Shown in pieces: positions 1 to 10,293 of a stretch of DNA of 64,000 nucleotides (position 1 is its first letter; each line of letters begins with the position of its first letter). The stretch is taken from contig JAYQTS010000003.1 of assembly GCA_038147755.1 (NCBI GenBank), forward strand, positions 62,001 through 126,000, written 5' to 3'. This DNA is from UBA5951 sp012269555 (GTDB taxonomy: Bacteria > Pseudomonadota > Alphaproteobacteria > Puniceispirillales > Puniceispirillaceae). Both the position numbers and the translations under genes were made by a program. The notes below the pieces were generated by a model. The model worked only from the letters and a program-made list of their open reading frames with translations. It searched no databases and was not told where the DNA came from.

Positions 1-79
1 TATGACAACTAGAACAAAGAACTGGCCAACTAACCCAAAATGGAAACCGACTGAAATAGACTTAGAATATTTTTCATAA
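1..79 (+). CDS. 3' end of an upstream gene (partial, unknown)
   Basis: Frame 2 is open from the window edge to a TAA at 77-79 and gives a short tail rich in Trp, Pro and Lys that ends in LEYFS. An ATG at position 2 is in frame, but a 25-residue gene is less likely than the end of a longer gene that starts outside the window. No domain can be recognised from this fragment. The hydrolase at 151 follows in the same direction after about 70 bases. Confidence 0.35.
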   Translation, partial: MTTRTKNWPTNPKWKPTEIDLEYFS

Positions 80-150
80 ATACAGAAAGAATATTTGTGA
101 TTTAATTAGTTAAGCAAAATATAATATCCATTGTTAGAAGGGTATAACTT

Positions 151-1083
151 ATGTCAAAAAAATTAAGACAATCAGATGCAAAAGATATAGACCAACCGGT
201 AATTAAAACTGATATAGATGGTCATATAACCTATTTGATTTTAATCGAAACAATGGATGGGTTATACACCCCTATTGGGTTGGAGCTTCCAGATGGAGAA
301 GGTCCTTTTCCAGTTGTTCTTCTGGCTAGCGGTAATGGCGGTGAAGGGATGAATTGGATAGAGGAAAATACTAAAAATAGGCGTTTTACAATTAATAAAT
401 TATTAGAACAAGGCTATGCGTGTGGCTGGATTCGTTACCGAACAGAGGTTGAACTTGGGTATAATGATGGCGGTAAATTAATTAGGGACCAAAGGCAAGG
501 ACGTGAAATGTTTAACCGTTCGCCGCTAGAATTTGAGGATGAAATATCCATCATTGAAGCAATTAAAAAATATCAAGAAGTAGATGAGGATAGGGTGGGT
601 CTTTTAGGAATGAGCCACGGTGGAGAGATGATATTAAAATTAACAAGTGAATATCATGGTGTTTGCGCCGCTGTTGCGAGTGAACCTGCTGCTCATGAAT
701 TTCTAGCATTAACTCCAGATGATTCTGTCTCCATTAATCCTGAAACTCAGCTTCGGGACATAGAATCTATGCAGATGCAATCTGTGAATAAAGTTCGTAA
801 TAGAATAGATATGAAGATAGCCCGAGAAAGAATAGCTTCTATTAATACACCCCTTTTTATAATGGGAAGAGATCAAGATGAACTGCAGGGGATTTTCCGA
901 GTAAGTTATGATTTGTTATCTGAGCAAAACAAAGATGTTATTTGGAAGAGCTATAATCACGATTTACATGGATATGTTTATCCACTTTTAGGAGAAGATG
1001 GTAATTATATCGTTAATGATGTTCAAGAAGAAGCTATAAATGATGTGATTTCATTTTTCAAAAAGCATTTTTCAGAAAAATGA
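151..1083 (+). CDS. Alpha/beta hydrolase (dienelactone hydrolase / BAAT C-terminal-like)
   Basis: A 310-residue cytosolic alpha/beta hydrolase. The nucleophile elbow G-M-S-H-G lies at about residues 153-157 with Ser155 as the predicted nucleophile. An HD-L-HGY motif near residue 273 supplies the catalytic His. The arrangement resembles the acyl-CoA thioester hydrolase and dienelactone hydrolase branches, so an ester or thioester substrate is likely, but the natural substrate cannot be told from sequence. No signal peptide is visible. An AGAAGGG ribosome site lies about 8 bases before the ATG. It converges on the cupin-like gene at 1121. Confidence 0.8.
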   Translation: MSKKLRQSDAKDIDQPVIKTDIDGHITYLILIETMDGLYTPIGLELPDGEGPFPVVLLASGNGGEGMNWIEENTKNRRFTINKLLEQGYACGWIRYRTEVELGYNDGGKLIRDQRQGREMFNRSPLEFEDEISIIEAIKKYQEVDEDRVGLLGMSHGGEMILKLTSEYHGVCAAVASEPAAHEFLALTPDDSVSINPETQLRDIESMQMQSVNKVRNRIDMKIARERIASINTPLFIMGRDQDELQGIFRVSYDLLSEQNKDVIWKSYNHDLHGYVYPLLGEDGNYIVNDVQEEAINDVISFFKKHFSEK

Positions 1084-1120
1084 TAAACACAACTGCCGAT
1101 AAAGAGCTTATTATTTTATC

Positions 1121-1678
1121 TCAAATCCTAGCCCCTGTTTCTGCGTCATATGCTTGTCTCGATAGTTGTGTTAAATCTTGGCCGGTAAGTCTGATCCAAC
1201 TTGCTGGTGCCGTGGGGTGTGAAGCGCTATGAACAGAGCCGGGCGGAAAATAAATACCAATTCCAGGTTGCATCTCAATAGTTTGGTCTAACACAACCTT
1301 TGTTGCTTTATTGGCTGGTTTATTTCCATTTTTGTCTTTGTATATGTTCATAGTTGTAACACCAGTAACCTGAAAATATAAAGCCCATGAACTTCCATGA
1401 TCGTGGGGTTTACCAGTATTAGGGGTAGAAGTTGCATGATATAATATCTGAAGCTTATTACTGTCTTCTCCCCAAATACAAGCATTCCCGTCCGAAAGGA
1501 GTTGTGACAGCTTTGATTTTATCTTTGGAAAATTAAGCAATCCATTAAGCAATGTATTTGCAATATTTTCAAAACTATTACTTGGTACATTATCATCGCT
1601 GATTTCTGCAGATAAAGCATGTGCTAGTGCAGAAATCGAAGGGGATAAATCATCATCTAACTGAATTACATGTGACAT
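1121..1678 (-). CDS. Cupin-fold protein, cysteine-dioxygenase-like
   Basis: A 185-residue protein with a central PHDHG-S metal-binding segment (about residues 92-96) and a second His in PPGSVHSASHP (about residue 150). This is the spacing of cysteine dioxygenase-like double-stranded beta-helix enzymes, where three His hold Fe(II). The first 65 residues are helical and unlike cupins. It is read in the same direction as the alpha/beta hydrolase at 1718-2545, about 40 bases downstream of it, so the two may form one transcript. A thiol dioxygenase or a similar metal-dependent role is possible; the substrate is unknown. Confidence 0.6.
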   Translation of the reverse strand: MSHVIQLDDDLSPSISALAHALSAEISDDNVPSNSFENIANTLLNGLLNFPKIKSKLSQLLSDGNACIWGEDSNKLQILYHATSTPNTGKPHDHGSSWALYFQVTGVTTMNIYKDKNGNKPANKATKVVLDQTIEMQPGIGIYFPPGSVHSASHPTAPASWIRLTGQDLTQLSRQAYDAETGARI

Positions 1679-1717
1679 TAGCTTACACTCCCAAAGTTAG
1701 TAGGTATCCTTAACTTC

Positions 1718-2545
1718 TTATTTTATAATATTTTTTACAAGCCATTTGCTAACTATTTCAGTAACTTCATTCTCTTTATTTTTATAAAAATGGTCACAAT
1801 TTTTTATTATTTCAACATCACATTTACCAGAGCTGGCAGCAGCAAAGGCTTCTGCCGGATAGGCTTCAGGAATTTCTAGATCGCCTCTGATAAACAAAGA
1901 TGGACATTTTATCTTGGGTGCTGTTTGAACAGTATTTGGCATGGTTGTAAGCCTATCTATGTAGCTATTTGCAGTTGTAACATACCACCAACCCGGGAGT
2001 AACAATAGCTCATTTCCTTTTCCTTCTGAAATCATCTGAATTGCTTGTTCTCGAAGTTCATTAGTTTTACTCCCGCCTAACAACCCAGTTCTTGAAGCGA
2101 GTTTTTCTGCCACTTTTCCACCACCATGCGCTGATAATAATATTAAAGCAGGAGTATGTGGGTTTCTAGCTGCATGCTGAACTGCTAAAAATCCACCATT
2201 ACTATGACCAATTAAAATTGGGTTTTTAAATCCCTTTTTTTCAAGCCATTTTGAAGCAAACTCATTATCTGCAATGCCTTCTCCTGTTGTTTGAAATGCC
2301 GCACCTACAGCTTTCCTTGAGTCACGTATGCTCATTATGTCGTGTCCTCTGCGGTTGAACGAAAGGCATGCAAATCCTAGTTGACAAAGTCGAGGTGGTA
2401 AAAAACGTGGTGCACCAGTGTAAAAATTCATCGTATTTCCATGACAAATCATTATGGCGCCTTTTGCAGGCTTTTCCTCTGGTTCGTAAAATAAACCATC
2501 TAATGGAATTGTATCTGTTTTTATCTCGATGAGTTCTAGCTTCAT
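1718..2545 (-). CDS. Alpha/beta hydrolase
   Basis: A 275-residue alpha/beta hydrolase. The nucleophile elbow G-H-S-N-G-G lies at about residues 113-118 (Ser115). The catalytic His is in NCDHFY at about residue 251, and the acid is probably in the IRGDLEIPE region. An early HGN segment after the first strands fits the oxyanion loop. It is soluble, with no signal peptide or membrane segment. It leads a likely two-gene minus-strand transcript with the cysteine-dioxygenase-like gene. Esterase or C-C hydrolase activity is possible. Confidence 0.75.
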   Translation of the reverse strand: MKLELIEIKTDTIPLDGLFYEPEEKPAKGAIMICHGNTMNFYTGAPRFLPPRLCQLGFACLSFNRRGHDIMSIRDSRKAVGAAFQTTGEGIADNEFASKWLEKKGFKNPILIGHSNGGFLAVQHAARNPHTPALILLSAHGGGKVAEKLASRTGLLGGSKTNELREQAIQMISEGKGNELLLLPGWWYVTTANSYIDRLTTMPNTVQTAPKIKCPSLFIRGDLEIPEAYPAEAFAAASSGKCDVEIIKNCDHFYKNKENEVTEIVSKWLVKNIIK

Positions 2546-2881
2546 ATCATGAACAGTTTTAATATTATTAAACTTTAAAGAAATTTATAATAGAGAATTA
2601 GCTGAGTCTACAAGATATCCTAAGATGAAGGTCAGTTAAATTTAAAATATTTGATAAAGATCGGGTGATTTATAAGGTATCAGCAAGGCCCAAATGCCAA
2701 TAAATAGAGTGGGGTAGCGAACCTTAAAAAATAAAAAATATCATTTTATAAATTTGATAGGACATCTGGTATTTTTAAAAAATTTGTAATTCAATACTTT
2801 ATTCGATGGTTAGAATGTGGTGAGCTTAGAAAAGCAAAAATAGATTGATGAAATTAAAAAAGTTATCCAAGGAGATTGTTC
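2546..2881. other. Intergenic region between divergent genes
   Basis: About 336 bases between the minus-strand hydrolase and the plus-strand deacetylase. It is AT-rich and has no open frame with a plausible ribosome site, no tRNA-like cloverleaf and no strong hairpin that I can see. Promoters for both flanking genes are expected here, but no convincing -35/-10 pair stands out. Confidence 0.5.
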
Positions 2882-3820
2882 GTGAAACCAATTCATCCTA
2901 ATCAAAGACTGCCTTATTCTGCAATTAATGATAGAGCACCACTTAAGATGCCTGATAATGCAAGGGTAGTGATCTGGCCAATTCTAGCGTTGGAGGTTTG
3001 GGATATCTCAAGACCTATGGCAAGGATGATTATCACTCCCCCGCAAGGTGCACCGATGCTTCCCGATTTTCCTAATTGGAGCTGGCACGAATATGGTATG
3101 CGTGTTGGATTCTGGCGAATAAAAACCATGTTAGATAGACTCGGAATTAGACCGACTGTTACCTTAAATGCAAGAACCTGTCTAGAATATCCGCGTGTTG
3201 CAGAGGCTTGTCTGGAGGCCGGCTGGGAGTTTAACGCACATGCTTATGAGCAAATACCTATGCATAAGCTTGACGATGAAAGTTCTAGCATTCAAAAAAC
3301 AATGGAGATAATTCAGAATTTTGCTGGTAAAAAGCCACGAGGTTGGTTTGGGCCTGGTCTCACACAGACTTATGATACAATGGATTATCTTGCTGATAAT
3401 GGTGTGGAATATATTGGAGATTGGGTGCTCGATGATGAACCAGTATGGGTCAAAACAAAGACAAAACCTATTGCAGCATTGCCTTATAATTATGAATTAC
3501 ATGACATTGTGATGATGGCAATTCAGCATCATGAGTCACACACCTACAGGGACCGAACACTTGATTATTTCGATACTCTTTATTCAGAAAGTGAAGAAAG
3601 GCCTAAAATTATTGCAGTAGCTATGCATCCTTACCTTTCTGGCTCTCCTCATCGTATTCGTTATGTAAGAGAGGCTTTTGAGAGAATGTTAGAAAATCCC
3701 GGTGTTGTATGTTGGGATGGAGAACAAATTCTTGACTGGTTTAGTTCGCAAAGTGAAAAGCCTCTTCTATTTAGAGTTTTTGTAAAATGTAATGACATTT
3801 ATATTCCAATAATCGTGTAA
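2882..3820 (+). CDS. Polysaccharide deacetylase family protein (PuuE/HpxB allantoinase-like)
   Basis: A 312-residue NodB-fold protein of the group that includes the cofactor-independent allantoinase PuuE. Diagnostic stretches are EYGMRVGFWR (about 66-75), a GIRPTVTLNAR strand, AGWEFNAHAYEQ with a metal-type His, and a late MHPYLSG with another His. I chose the GTG at 2882 because AAGGAGA ends six bases before it; an in-frame TTG at 2876 would sit on the ribosome site itself. The last 17 residues (FRVFVKCNDIYIPIIV) are hydrophobic and unlike the family, so a late frame error is possible. Neighbouring amidase and GGT-family genes point to amide or ureide catabolism. Confidence 0.75.
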   Translation: MKPIHPNQRLPYSAINDRAPLKMPDNARVVIWPILALEVWDISRPMARMIITPPQGAPMLPDFPNWSWHEYGMRVGFWRIKTMLDRLGIRPTVTLNARTCLEYPRVAEACLEAGWEFNAHAYEQIPMHKLDDESSSIQKTMEIIQNFAGKKPRGWFGPGLTQTYDTMDYLADNGVEYIGDWVLDDEPVWVKTKTKPIAALPYNYELHDIVMMAIQHHESHTYRDRTLDYFDTLYSESEERPKIIAVAMHPYLSGSPHRIRYVREAFERMLENPGVVCWDGEQILDWFSSQSEKPLLFRVFVKCNDIYIPIIV

Positions 3821-3850
3821 TAAGAATATGCCTCTTAATAATTAACGAGC

Positions 3851-5040
3851 GTGATAATGTATAATAAGGAACAAGTCAGAGCTAATGTGCCTCACGATAT
3901 AGTAGCCTCTATCAATGGAACGGATACTGGCCCGCTAACAGGACTTACATTTATGGTAAAAGATTTATTTGAGGTTAAGGGGCATAAAACAGGAAATGGT
4001 AGCCCAGATTTTTTGAAACATAATAAAGAATCAACAAAAACGGCTCCTATTATTCAAAAGCTTTTAGATAGTGGCGCTAGTCTAACTGGCATGACAATTT
4101 GTGACGAATTTTTTTATAGCCTCACAGGTATTAACGCTCATTATGGCTCTCCGCTCAATGTTCGGGCAACAGGGAGAATGGCAGGTGGCTCTTCATCTGG
4201 TTCTGCTGCAAGTGTCGCAGCTTCATTGTGTGATTTCTCCATTGGAAGTGATACCGGTGGTTCTGTTAGAATACCTGCTGCTTTTTGTGGATTGTTTGGT
4301 ATTCGTCCAACTCATGGTGAGATTGAATTAACTGGTGCCACTGCAATGGCACCTTCATTTGACACACCTGGTTGGTTTGCAAGAGAAGTTGATTTATTAG
4401 AAAAAATTGGTGATGTTCTTCTGCCTGATCTAGAAGAAGATATTTCTAAAACTAAATTGCATATTGCAACAGATGCATTTAACCAAGCAACGGATGAAGT
4501 GAAGGTTGAGCTGTTTTCAGTTTGCGAACGGTTGGAAGATAAAATGCCTTTTAATAAATCTATCATAATCAATAATGATGATTATTTAAAATGGCGTGAA
4601 GCATTTAGAATTATTCAAGCATACGAAATTAAATCGACTACCTTGAAATGGGTGAAGGCCTACCAGCCAAATTTATGGCCGGGCATCAAAGAGCGCTTCG
4701 AAATGGCTGACAAAATTAATGAAGAAGAATATCAAAACGCAGAAAAAATACGTCAATCTGTTTGTAATAGAATGGATGAGATTTTAGGCGAAAATTCTTT
4801 TTTCTGATACCCACTGCCCCAGTGATTGCTCCATTGATATCAACTCCAGCGAACGAACTTGAGACATTTAGACAAAATACTATGGCTTTGACTTGTATTT
4901 CTGGATTGACGGGGGTACCACAGATCACCATGCCGGTTTCGGAATATTCAGGATGTCCGATAGGATTATCCATTATTGGAAAAAGACAGACAGATAAAAT
5001 GCTTTTAAAATTAGCATCAGAAATAACAAGAAAGCTTTAA
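3851..5040 (+). CDS. Amidase (amidase signature family), frame broken once
   Basis: Amidase-signature enzyme of about 395 residues once repaired. It has the Ser-Ser-Lys triad parts: the Lys in FMVKDLF (about residue 37), the Gly/Ser-rich AGGSSSGSAASVAA, and the Ser in GSDTGGSVRIPAAFCG. The first part ends at 4807 in a TGA just after a run of six T (4798-4803). One added T makes the frame run on through IPTAPVIAPLIS and the family C-terminus (GLSIIGKRQTDKMLLKLA) to 5040. The start is the GTG at 3851 or the ATG at 3857. It lies 30 bases after the deacetylase and 48 before the GGT-like gene, in the manner of hpx amidase-GGT pairs. Confidence 0.82.
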
Positions 5041-5088
5041 TTAAAGAATAATTATTGATATAAAATTTTTGAGTAATTTAGAAGGAAT

Positions 5089-6689
5089 ATGCCGATGCGG
5101 GATTTTCAGCAACCTGGACGCTCTCCTGTATTTGCCTCTAATGCAATGGTTAGCACTTCTCATCCTTTGTCATCTGCCGCAGCACTTGATGTCTTGAGAA
5201 GAGGTGGTAATGCTGTTGATGCAGCTCTTGCAGCAGTCTCTGTTCAGTGTGTTGTAGAACCCGCTTCTACAAGTGTTGGTGGAGATTGTTTTTGTTTATA
5301 TGCACCTGTAGATAGTCAGTATCCTGTAGCAATAAATGGCTCAGGGCGTGCTCCAAAAAGGTTATCTTTGGATTGGATGATAGCTAATGGTTATGATTCT
5401 ATACCGCAACAATCTCCACATTCCGTTACTGTTCCAACAGCAGTTGATGCATGGGTCACATTGAATAAAGATTATGGAACAAAGCCTCTTGGGGACTTAT
5501 TACAGTATGCCATTGAATATGCGAGAGATGGTTACCCTGTAGGTCAGAGAGTCGCTTTTGATTTTGCTAATACGTCCGATTTGATAAAACAAGACAAAGA
5601 CTTATCTGAATTATTTTTGTTTAATGGGAAAACATTGCCAAACGGTTTTTATCATAAACAGCCCAACTTAGCTAAAACTTTAACTGAGATTGGTAAAAAT
5701 GGAAGGGATGGTTTTTTTTCTGGTTGGGTAGCAGATGATATTATTAAAAAGTTAAATTCTCTAGGCGGCTTTCACCAAAAAGATGATTTTGATGATGCTA
5801 TTGCAAATTATGTGAAGCCAATTAGTTCAGAATTTAGAGGATATAAAATTTGGCAATGTCCGCCTAATGGTCAGGGGTAATAGCTTTATTGTTATTGAAT
5901 ATGGCATCAGAAATGAATTGCTTTGGAGATGATCCAATTAATCTTGAACGCATACATTATGAAATTGAGGCGGGAAAACTTGCTTATAGAGATAGGTCTG
6001 CTGTTTTAGCAGATCCCAAATTCCATTCAGTGCCTGTAGACCAACTTTTGTCAAAAAAATATGCAAAAGAGTTATTAAGCCAAATAAGAGCCGACAAGGC
6101 GATTTCTTCCCTACCAACATCTACGCTACCCAAGCATTCAAATACAGTTTATATCACCGTAATTGACCAAAATCGAAACGCTTGTTCGCTTATTAACACA
6201 GTTTATAATTCTTTCGGATCCGGTCTTCTAGCCCCTAAATCAGGAGTTTTGCTGCACAATAGAGGTATGGGTTTTGTTCTTGAGGAAGGTCATCCAAATT
6301 GCCTAGAACCGGGAAAACGACCATTGCATACTATCATACCTGGTTTAGTAACCAAAGATGACAAACTTGTAATGTCATATGGCGTTATGGGAGGGGAATA
6401 TCAGGCGTTTGGGCATATGCAATTTTTATCTCGTTTTTTTGATTATGGACTTGATATTCAAAGTGCACAGGATAAACCACGCTTCTTTCCCGATCCTTTT
6501 TCTGAGAATATAGACATGGAGACGACAATACCGCGCAGTATTCAAAATGATTTAGTAAAGATGGGTCATCAGGTAAGAAAAGCATCGATACCAATCGGGG
6601 GCTCACAAGCAATCCACCTTGACCAAATTTCAAATGTATTGACCGCAGGCTCTGATCCTAGAAAAGATGGTTTGGCAGTAGGTTTCTAG
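5089..6689 (+). CDS. Gamma-glutamyltranspeptidase family enzyme (oxamate amidohydrolase HpxW-like), frame broken once
   Basis: An Ntn-hydrolase of about 533 residues once repaired. The N-terminal half shows the GGT hallmark GGNAVDAALAA and VVEPASTSVGGDCF. The C-terminal half carries the autoprocessing Thr in SNTVYITVID, then NSFGSGL and a GVLLHNRG segment. The frame breaks at GQG with TAA at 5878-5880 after four G (5874-5877). One added G gives GQGVIALLLLN, the family sequence. No signal peptide is present, unlike periplasmic GGT, which fits a cytosolic amidohydrolase such as HpxW. AAGGA lies just before; the start is the ATG at 5089 or 5095. Confidence 0.82.
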
Positions 6690-6692
6690 CGT

Positions 6693-7274
6693 TTAATCTG
6701 AGGCTAAACCAGCATTAAACTTAAATCCCACCTTTTCAAATTGCTTAACGAGGTTAGGTTCGACTGAATTAATTTTATCAGCTGCAGCTGGAGTGAACGC
6801 GATATCGTTCATATCATGAACGCCACCAGATATTATAACCTGCAAGAGACCATCTGTTTTTCCAGAGTTTTTAAAAGAGCGACATACACCTGGTGGAACG
6901 GATATAGTATCAAACTTTTCCAAAATGATTGTGTCGGCCCCATCATCATTCCAACTCACTTCAAATTGCCCTTCTAGAACAGTAAAGGTCTCATAAGTAT
7001 TTACATGATTATGTAAACCAGGCCCTTGTCCTGGGGGACACTTTGCGTGGGTCATAGTAATCCCACCAGCCCCAACAATAGGTGCTCCAGCATTAATAGG
7101 AGTATTTCCTTCTGCTGGGTCAAGACCTATTACAGATAAAAGCTGCCTCGCATAAACTACATCCCTTCCTTCTATAGGGATATTGGCGTCTTTTTGAATT
7201 GCGAGTGGCTCAAGTTCTTTAAATTTTGAAACTCTTTTGGTCATTTCTTCAGGCGTTATATGGTTTGTTTTCAT
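6693..7274 (-). CDS. Cupin domain protein
   Basis: A 193-residue protein with one cupin_2 barrel. Metal-ligand motif 1 is GLHNHVNTYETFTVLEG (about residues 105-121, with two His and a Glu), followed by GQFEV and the second motif region FDTISVPPGVCRSFKN, where the usual His is replaced. The cupin is flanked by N- and C-terminal extensions of about 80 and 35 residues. It converges on the GGT-like gene (3 bases apart) and is divergent from the FAH-family gene at 7440. The catalytic versus sensory role is unknown. Confidence 0.7.
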   Translation of the reverse strand: MKTNHITPEEMTKRVSKFKELEPLAIQKDANIPIEGRDVVYARQLLSVIGLDPAEGNTPINAGAPIVGAGGITMTHAKCPPGQGPGLHNHVNTYETFTVLEGQFEVSWNDDGADTIILEKFDTISVPPGVCRSFKNSGKTDGLLQVIISGGVHDMNDIAFTPAAADKINSVEPNLVKQFEKVGFKFNAGLASD

Positions 7275-7358
7275 TGCTCCCTCGCTAATGTGATTAAAAC
7301 ACTTTGACTCTAGTGATGAATATTATCTCAATGATATTTTCAATAATTTTATTCTATT

Positions 7359-7388
7359 TTGACAATAAATGGAAAATAATCTTTGATA
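7359..7388 (+). promoter_or_regulatory. Possible promoter of the FAH-family gene
   Basis: TTGACA at 7359-7364 and TTGATA at 7383-7388 are 18 bases apart and lie about 50 bases before the ATG at 7440, in the gap between divergent genes. The -10 is poor and the region is AT-rich, so the match is tentative. Confidence 0.25.
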
Positions 7389-7439
7389 AATAGAGACTTT
7401 AATAATTATACAATTTGAGTAAAATATAAGGAGAAAAAT

Positions 7440-8282
7440 ATGAAGTTGGTTAGATTTGGTTCAGAAGGAAATGAAAAACCAGGATTAATCGACGACCAGG
7501 GGAATTTGTGTGATTTATCGTCTTATCTCGATGATATTTCTGGCCCAAACCTCTCTGAGGATAAGCTAGTAGAAATTTCAAAAATTGATACAATTAACCT
7601 TCCAAAAATTGATAAATCGACACGTTTAGGCCCGTGCGTAAATAATGTTGGAAAGTTTATTTGTATTGGACTCAATTATGCAGACCATGCAAAAGAAGCT
7701 GGTATGGAAGTGCCGCCGGAGCCAGTCATTTTTATGAAGGCTACTAGTGCTATTTGTGGACCAGCAGATCCAATCTTATTGCCAAGGGGAAGCCTAAAAA
7801 CTGACTGGGAAGTTGAGCTGGCCGTTGTGATAGGTAAAAAAGCAAAATATGTCAATTTAGACGAAGCGATGTCATATGTCGCCGGATATGCTGCCAGCAA
7901 TGATATTTCTGAGCGCACCTATCAGTTGGAAAGTACAGGACAGTGGACTAAAGGGAAATCATGCGATAGCTTCGGTCCGCTTGGTCCTTGGCTTGTCACC
8001 AAAGATGAAATACAGGACCCGCAAAACCTATCCATGTGGTTAAGTGTAAATGGTAAAAAAATGCAAAATGGTTCAACTAAAACCATGGTATATGGAGTTG
8101 CGTTTCTTGTTCATTACATAAGCCAATTTATGAGTTTGATGCCAGGAGATATAATCTCAACTGGTACCCCACCAGGAGTTGGTCTTGGTATGACACCACC
8201 GGTTTATTTGAAAGCTGGGGATGTTGTGACTTTGGGAATTGAAGGCTTAGGTGAACATAGACAATTGGTTGTCTCCGAATAG
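7440..8282 (+). CDS. Fumarylacetoacetate hydrolase family protein (ureidoglycolate lyase / acylpyruvase-like)
   Basis: A 280-residue FAH-superfamily enzyme. It has an N-terminal cap (about residues 1-60), then the catalytic fold: CIGLNYADHAKEAGM (about 75-89, with the general-base His), the metal-binding Glu pair in WEVELAVVIGK (about 123-128), the Asp in ASNDISERTYQ, and the closing STGTPPGVG loop. This architecture is shared by ureidoglycolate lyase, 2,4-diketo-3-deoxy sugar acid hydrolases and acylpyruvases. The nearby deacetylase, amidase and GGT-like genes favour a ureide or 2-oxoacid role. An AGGAGAAA ribosome site precedes the ATG. Confidence 0.8.
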   Translation: MKLVRFGSEGNEKPGLIDDQGNLCDLSSYLDDISGPNLSEDKLVEISKIDTINLPKIDKSTRLGPCVNNVGKFICIGLNYADHAKEAGMEVPPEPVIFMKATSAICGPADPILLPRGSLKTDWEVELAVVIGKKAKYVNLDEAMSYVAGYAASNDISERTYQLESTGQWTKGKSCDSFGPLGPWLVTKDEIQDPQNLSMWLSVNGKKMQNGSTKTMVYGVAFLVHYISQFMSLMPGDIISTGTPPGVGLGMTPPVYLKAGDVVTLGIEGLGEHRQLVVSE

Positions 8283-8495
8283 ACCATTGAAACTGGAACA
8301 AAATAAAACAAAAACAAAGATTTTTATAAATTATCAGCGTTCTCTCATCAGGTGGTTTTTTTGTCTGTTGATATAGAACTTAATTTATTTCTTTCTAATT
8401 TTGGAATTGAGAGATTATTATCAGTTATACGGATATAACATTAGCTTCATTAAGTACTAAAAATTTTGAGAAAAAGGTTACATGGGAATTGAGAT

Positions 8496-10243
8496 ATGGA
8501 AAGAAGGTTAGCGACAATACTTGCTCTAGATGTTGTAAATTTTAGTAAATTAATGGCTGAGGATGAAGTAAAAACTCTAGAAAATCTTGGTTCTGCCCGC
8601 TCTTTAATTGACTCATGTATTGCGGAACACGAAGGCCGAATATTTAACACGGCAGGGGATAGTGTGCTTGCAGAATTTTTTAGTCCTGTGAAAGCTGTTG
8701 AATGCGCCGTTAAAATACAAAATGCCACAAAGGTAAAAAATAGTGATTTATCAGAATCCGATAAAATGGATTTTCGAATTGGTATCAATATCGGTGATGT
8801 AATGGTACAAGATGGTAATTTGTTCGGAGACTCAGTAAATATTGCTGCACGACTAGAATCGCAGTCTATAACAGGAGGTATTTGTATCTCTCAAAGTGTT
8901 TTTGACATGGTAAATATGAAAGTCAAAGTATCCTATGAGGATGCAGGTGAGTTGGAACTTAAAAATATTGGACGTCCAATCAAAGCATACAATGTATTAA
9001 AATGCAAAGGTGCTCAACGAGGCTTTGTAAGTTCAGAGGATAAGCCTAAAGTAGAAATAACTCTCAAAGAGCCTGGGTCGCTTGCGGTTCTTTTGTTTAA
9101 AAATTTGTCAAACGACGAGGAACAATCTTATTTTTGTGAAGGATTTTCAGAAGATCTAATTTCTGCTCTTTCAAGGTATCGAAAACTCCTAGTAATTTCT
9201 AGCAATGCTAGTTTTTCCTATGCATCAAAAGAAAAAAAACATTCTGAGATTGGTCAAGAGCTTGGTGTTCGTTATCTTCTTGAAGGAAAGGTTCGAAAGT
9301 TAGGTAATCGAGTGCGCATTAGCGCGAGTCTATTATCAACAGAAACAGCAGAAACACTATGGTCTGATAATTTTGATACCAATATGGATGAGATTTTTGA
9401 CGTGCAGGATAGTCTAATAGAGACCATTGTATCTACAATTGTAGGAAACGTTGAAAGAGATGAAATAAAAAAATCTCCAATGCAAAACCCGAAAATCTGA
9501 AGGCATATGACTTAGTTCTGCAGGGCCTTGAATATCATAAGAGAAGTTCCGTTTCTGCTGAAAATAATAAAAAGGCGTTGAGTCTTTTTACTCAAGCAAC
9601 AGAGGTTGATCCATCGTATGCAAGGGCATTTGCCTGGAAGACCTGTTCGTTAGCAAATAATGCCGAGTGGTTTCAAGACGAAATGCCCGAGGGCTGGATG
9701 CAAGATGCTTTTGCATCAGTGAATAAAGCAATGGAATTAGACCCTAATGATCCTGAGGCGCATCGTATAATGGGAGCAGTAAAGCTAATGTTTGAGGGTG
9801 ATATGGAAAAAGCGTTGTTCCATCACGAGAAGGCTATCGAGATTTGTCCCAGTGATACTTATCACATTGCCAGATATGCAATATTGCTTTGTTATCTAGG
9901 TGAGCCGGATAAAGGTCTCAAAGAAATTGAGCGGGCTATAAGAATAGACCCTTTTTGTTCAGAATTGATACTAGAAACTCAAGGTATGTGTTATTATTTG
10001 ATTGGAAATTACGAAAAAGCAATTTCAAGCTTCAAAAAAATGCAAATTGATACTAGAACTAGCTTGTTTTACAAAGCCGCTTGTCACCAAATGTTAGAGC
10101 AGACTGATATGGCCAATGATATATTAGAGCTAGCTTTTAATGAAAGTGGTATGGATATAGATAAATTCATTACCACGCAGTTTTTTCAAGACGAAAGTAT
10201 GAAAAATTCATTAGTTAATGTCTTAGAAGCAATTAATGCTTAA
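8496..10243 (+). CDS. Class III adenylate/guanylate cyclase with TolB-like domain and TPR repeats, frame broken once
   Basis: Cyclic-nucleotide-forming enzyme of about 582 residues after repair. Domains: cyclase (about 1-170) with both metal Asp visible (ALDVVNFSKLM and NTAGDSVLAEF), RIGINIGD and FGDSVNIAARLE; a TolB/CadC-like alpha-beta domain (about 190-320, SLAVLLFKNLS ... EGKVRKLGNRVRIS); and TPR-like helices (about 345-560). No membrane segment is seen, so it is cytosolic. The first frame ends at 9500 after a run of seven A (9467-9473). One added A gives IKKISNAKPENLKAYDLVLQGLEY and joins the TPR part. This architecture is common in Rhizobiales and relatives. It converges on a second cyclase. 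Confidence 0.85.
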
Positions 10244-10293
10244 ATGGAGCTAGGCTACCCTTAATTCACGTTTAAAAAAAGAGACGGTTTGAC

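Noticed and set aside
9467..9473. Programmed ribosomal frameshifting at A or T runs, for example the cyclase A7
   Set aside because: Breaks also occur at G4, C3 and at doublets, and in 16 functionally unrelated genes, often several per gene. This is not how programmed frameshifting is used.
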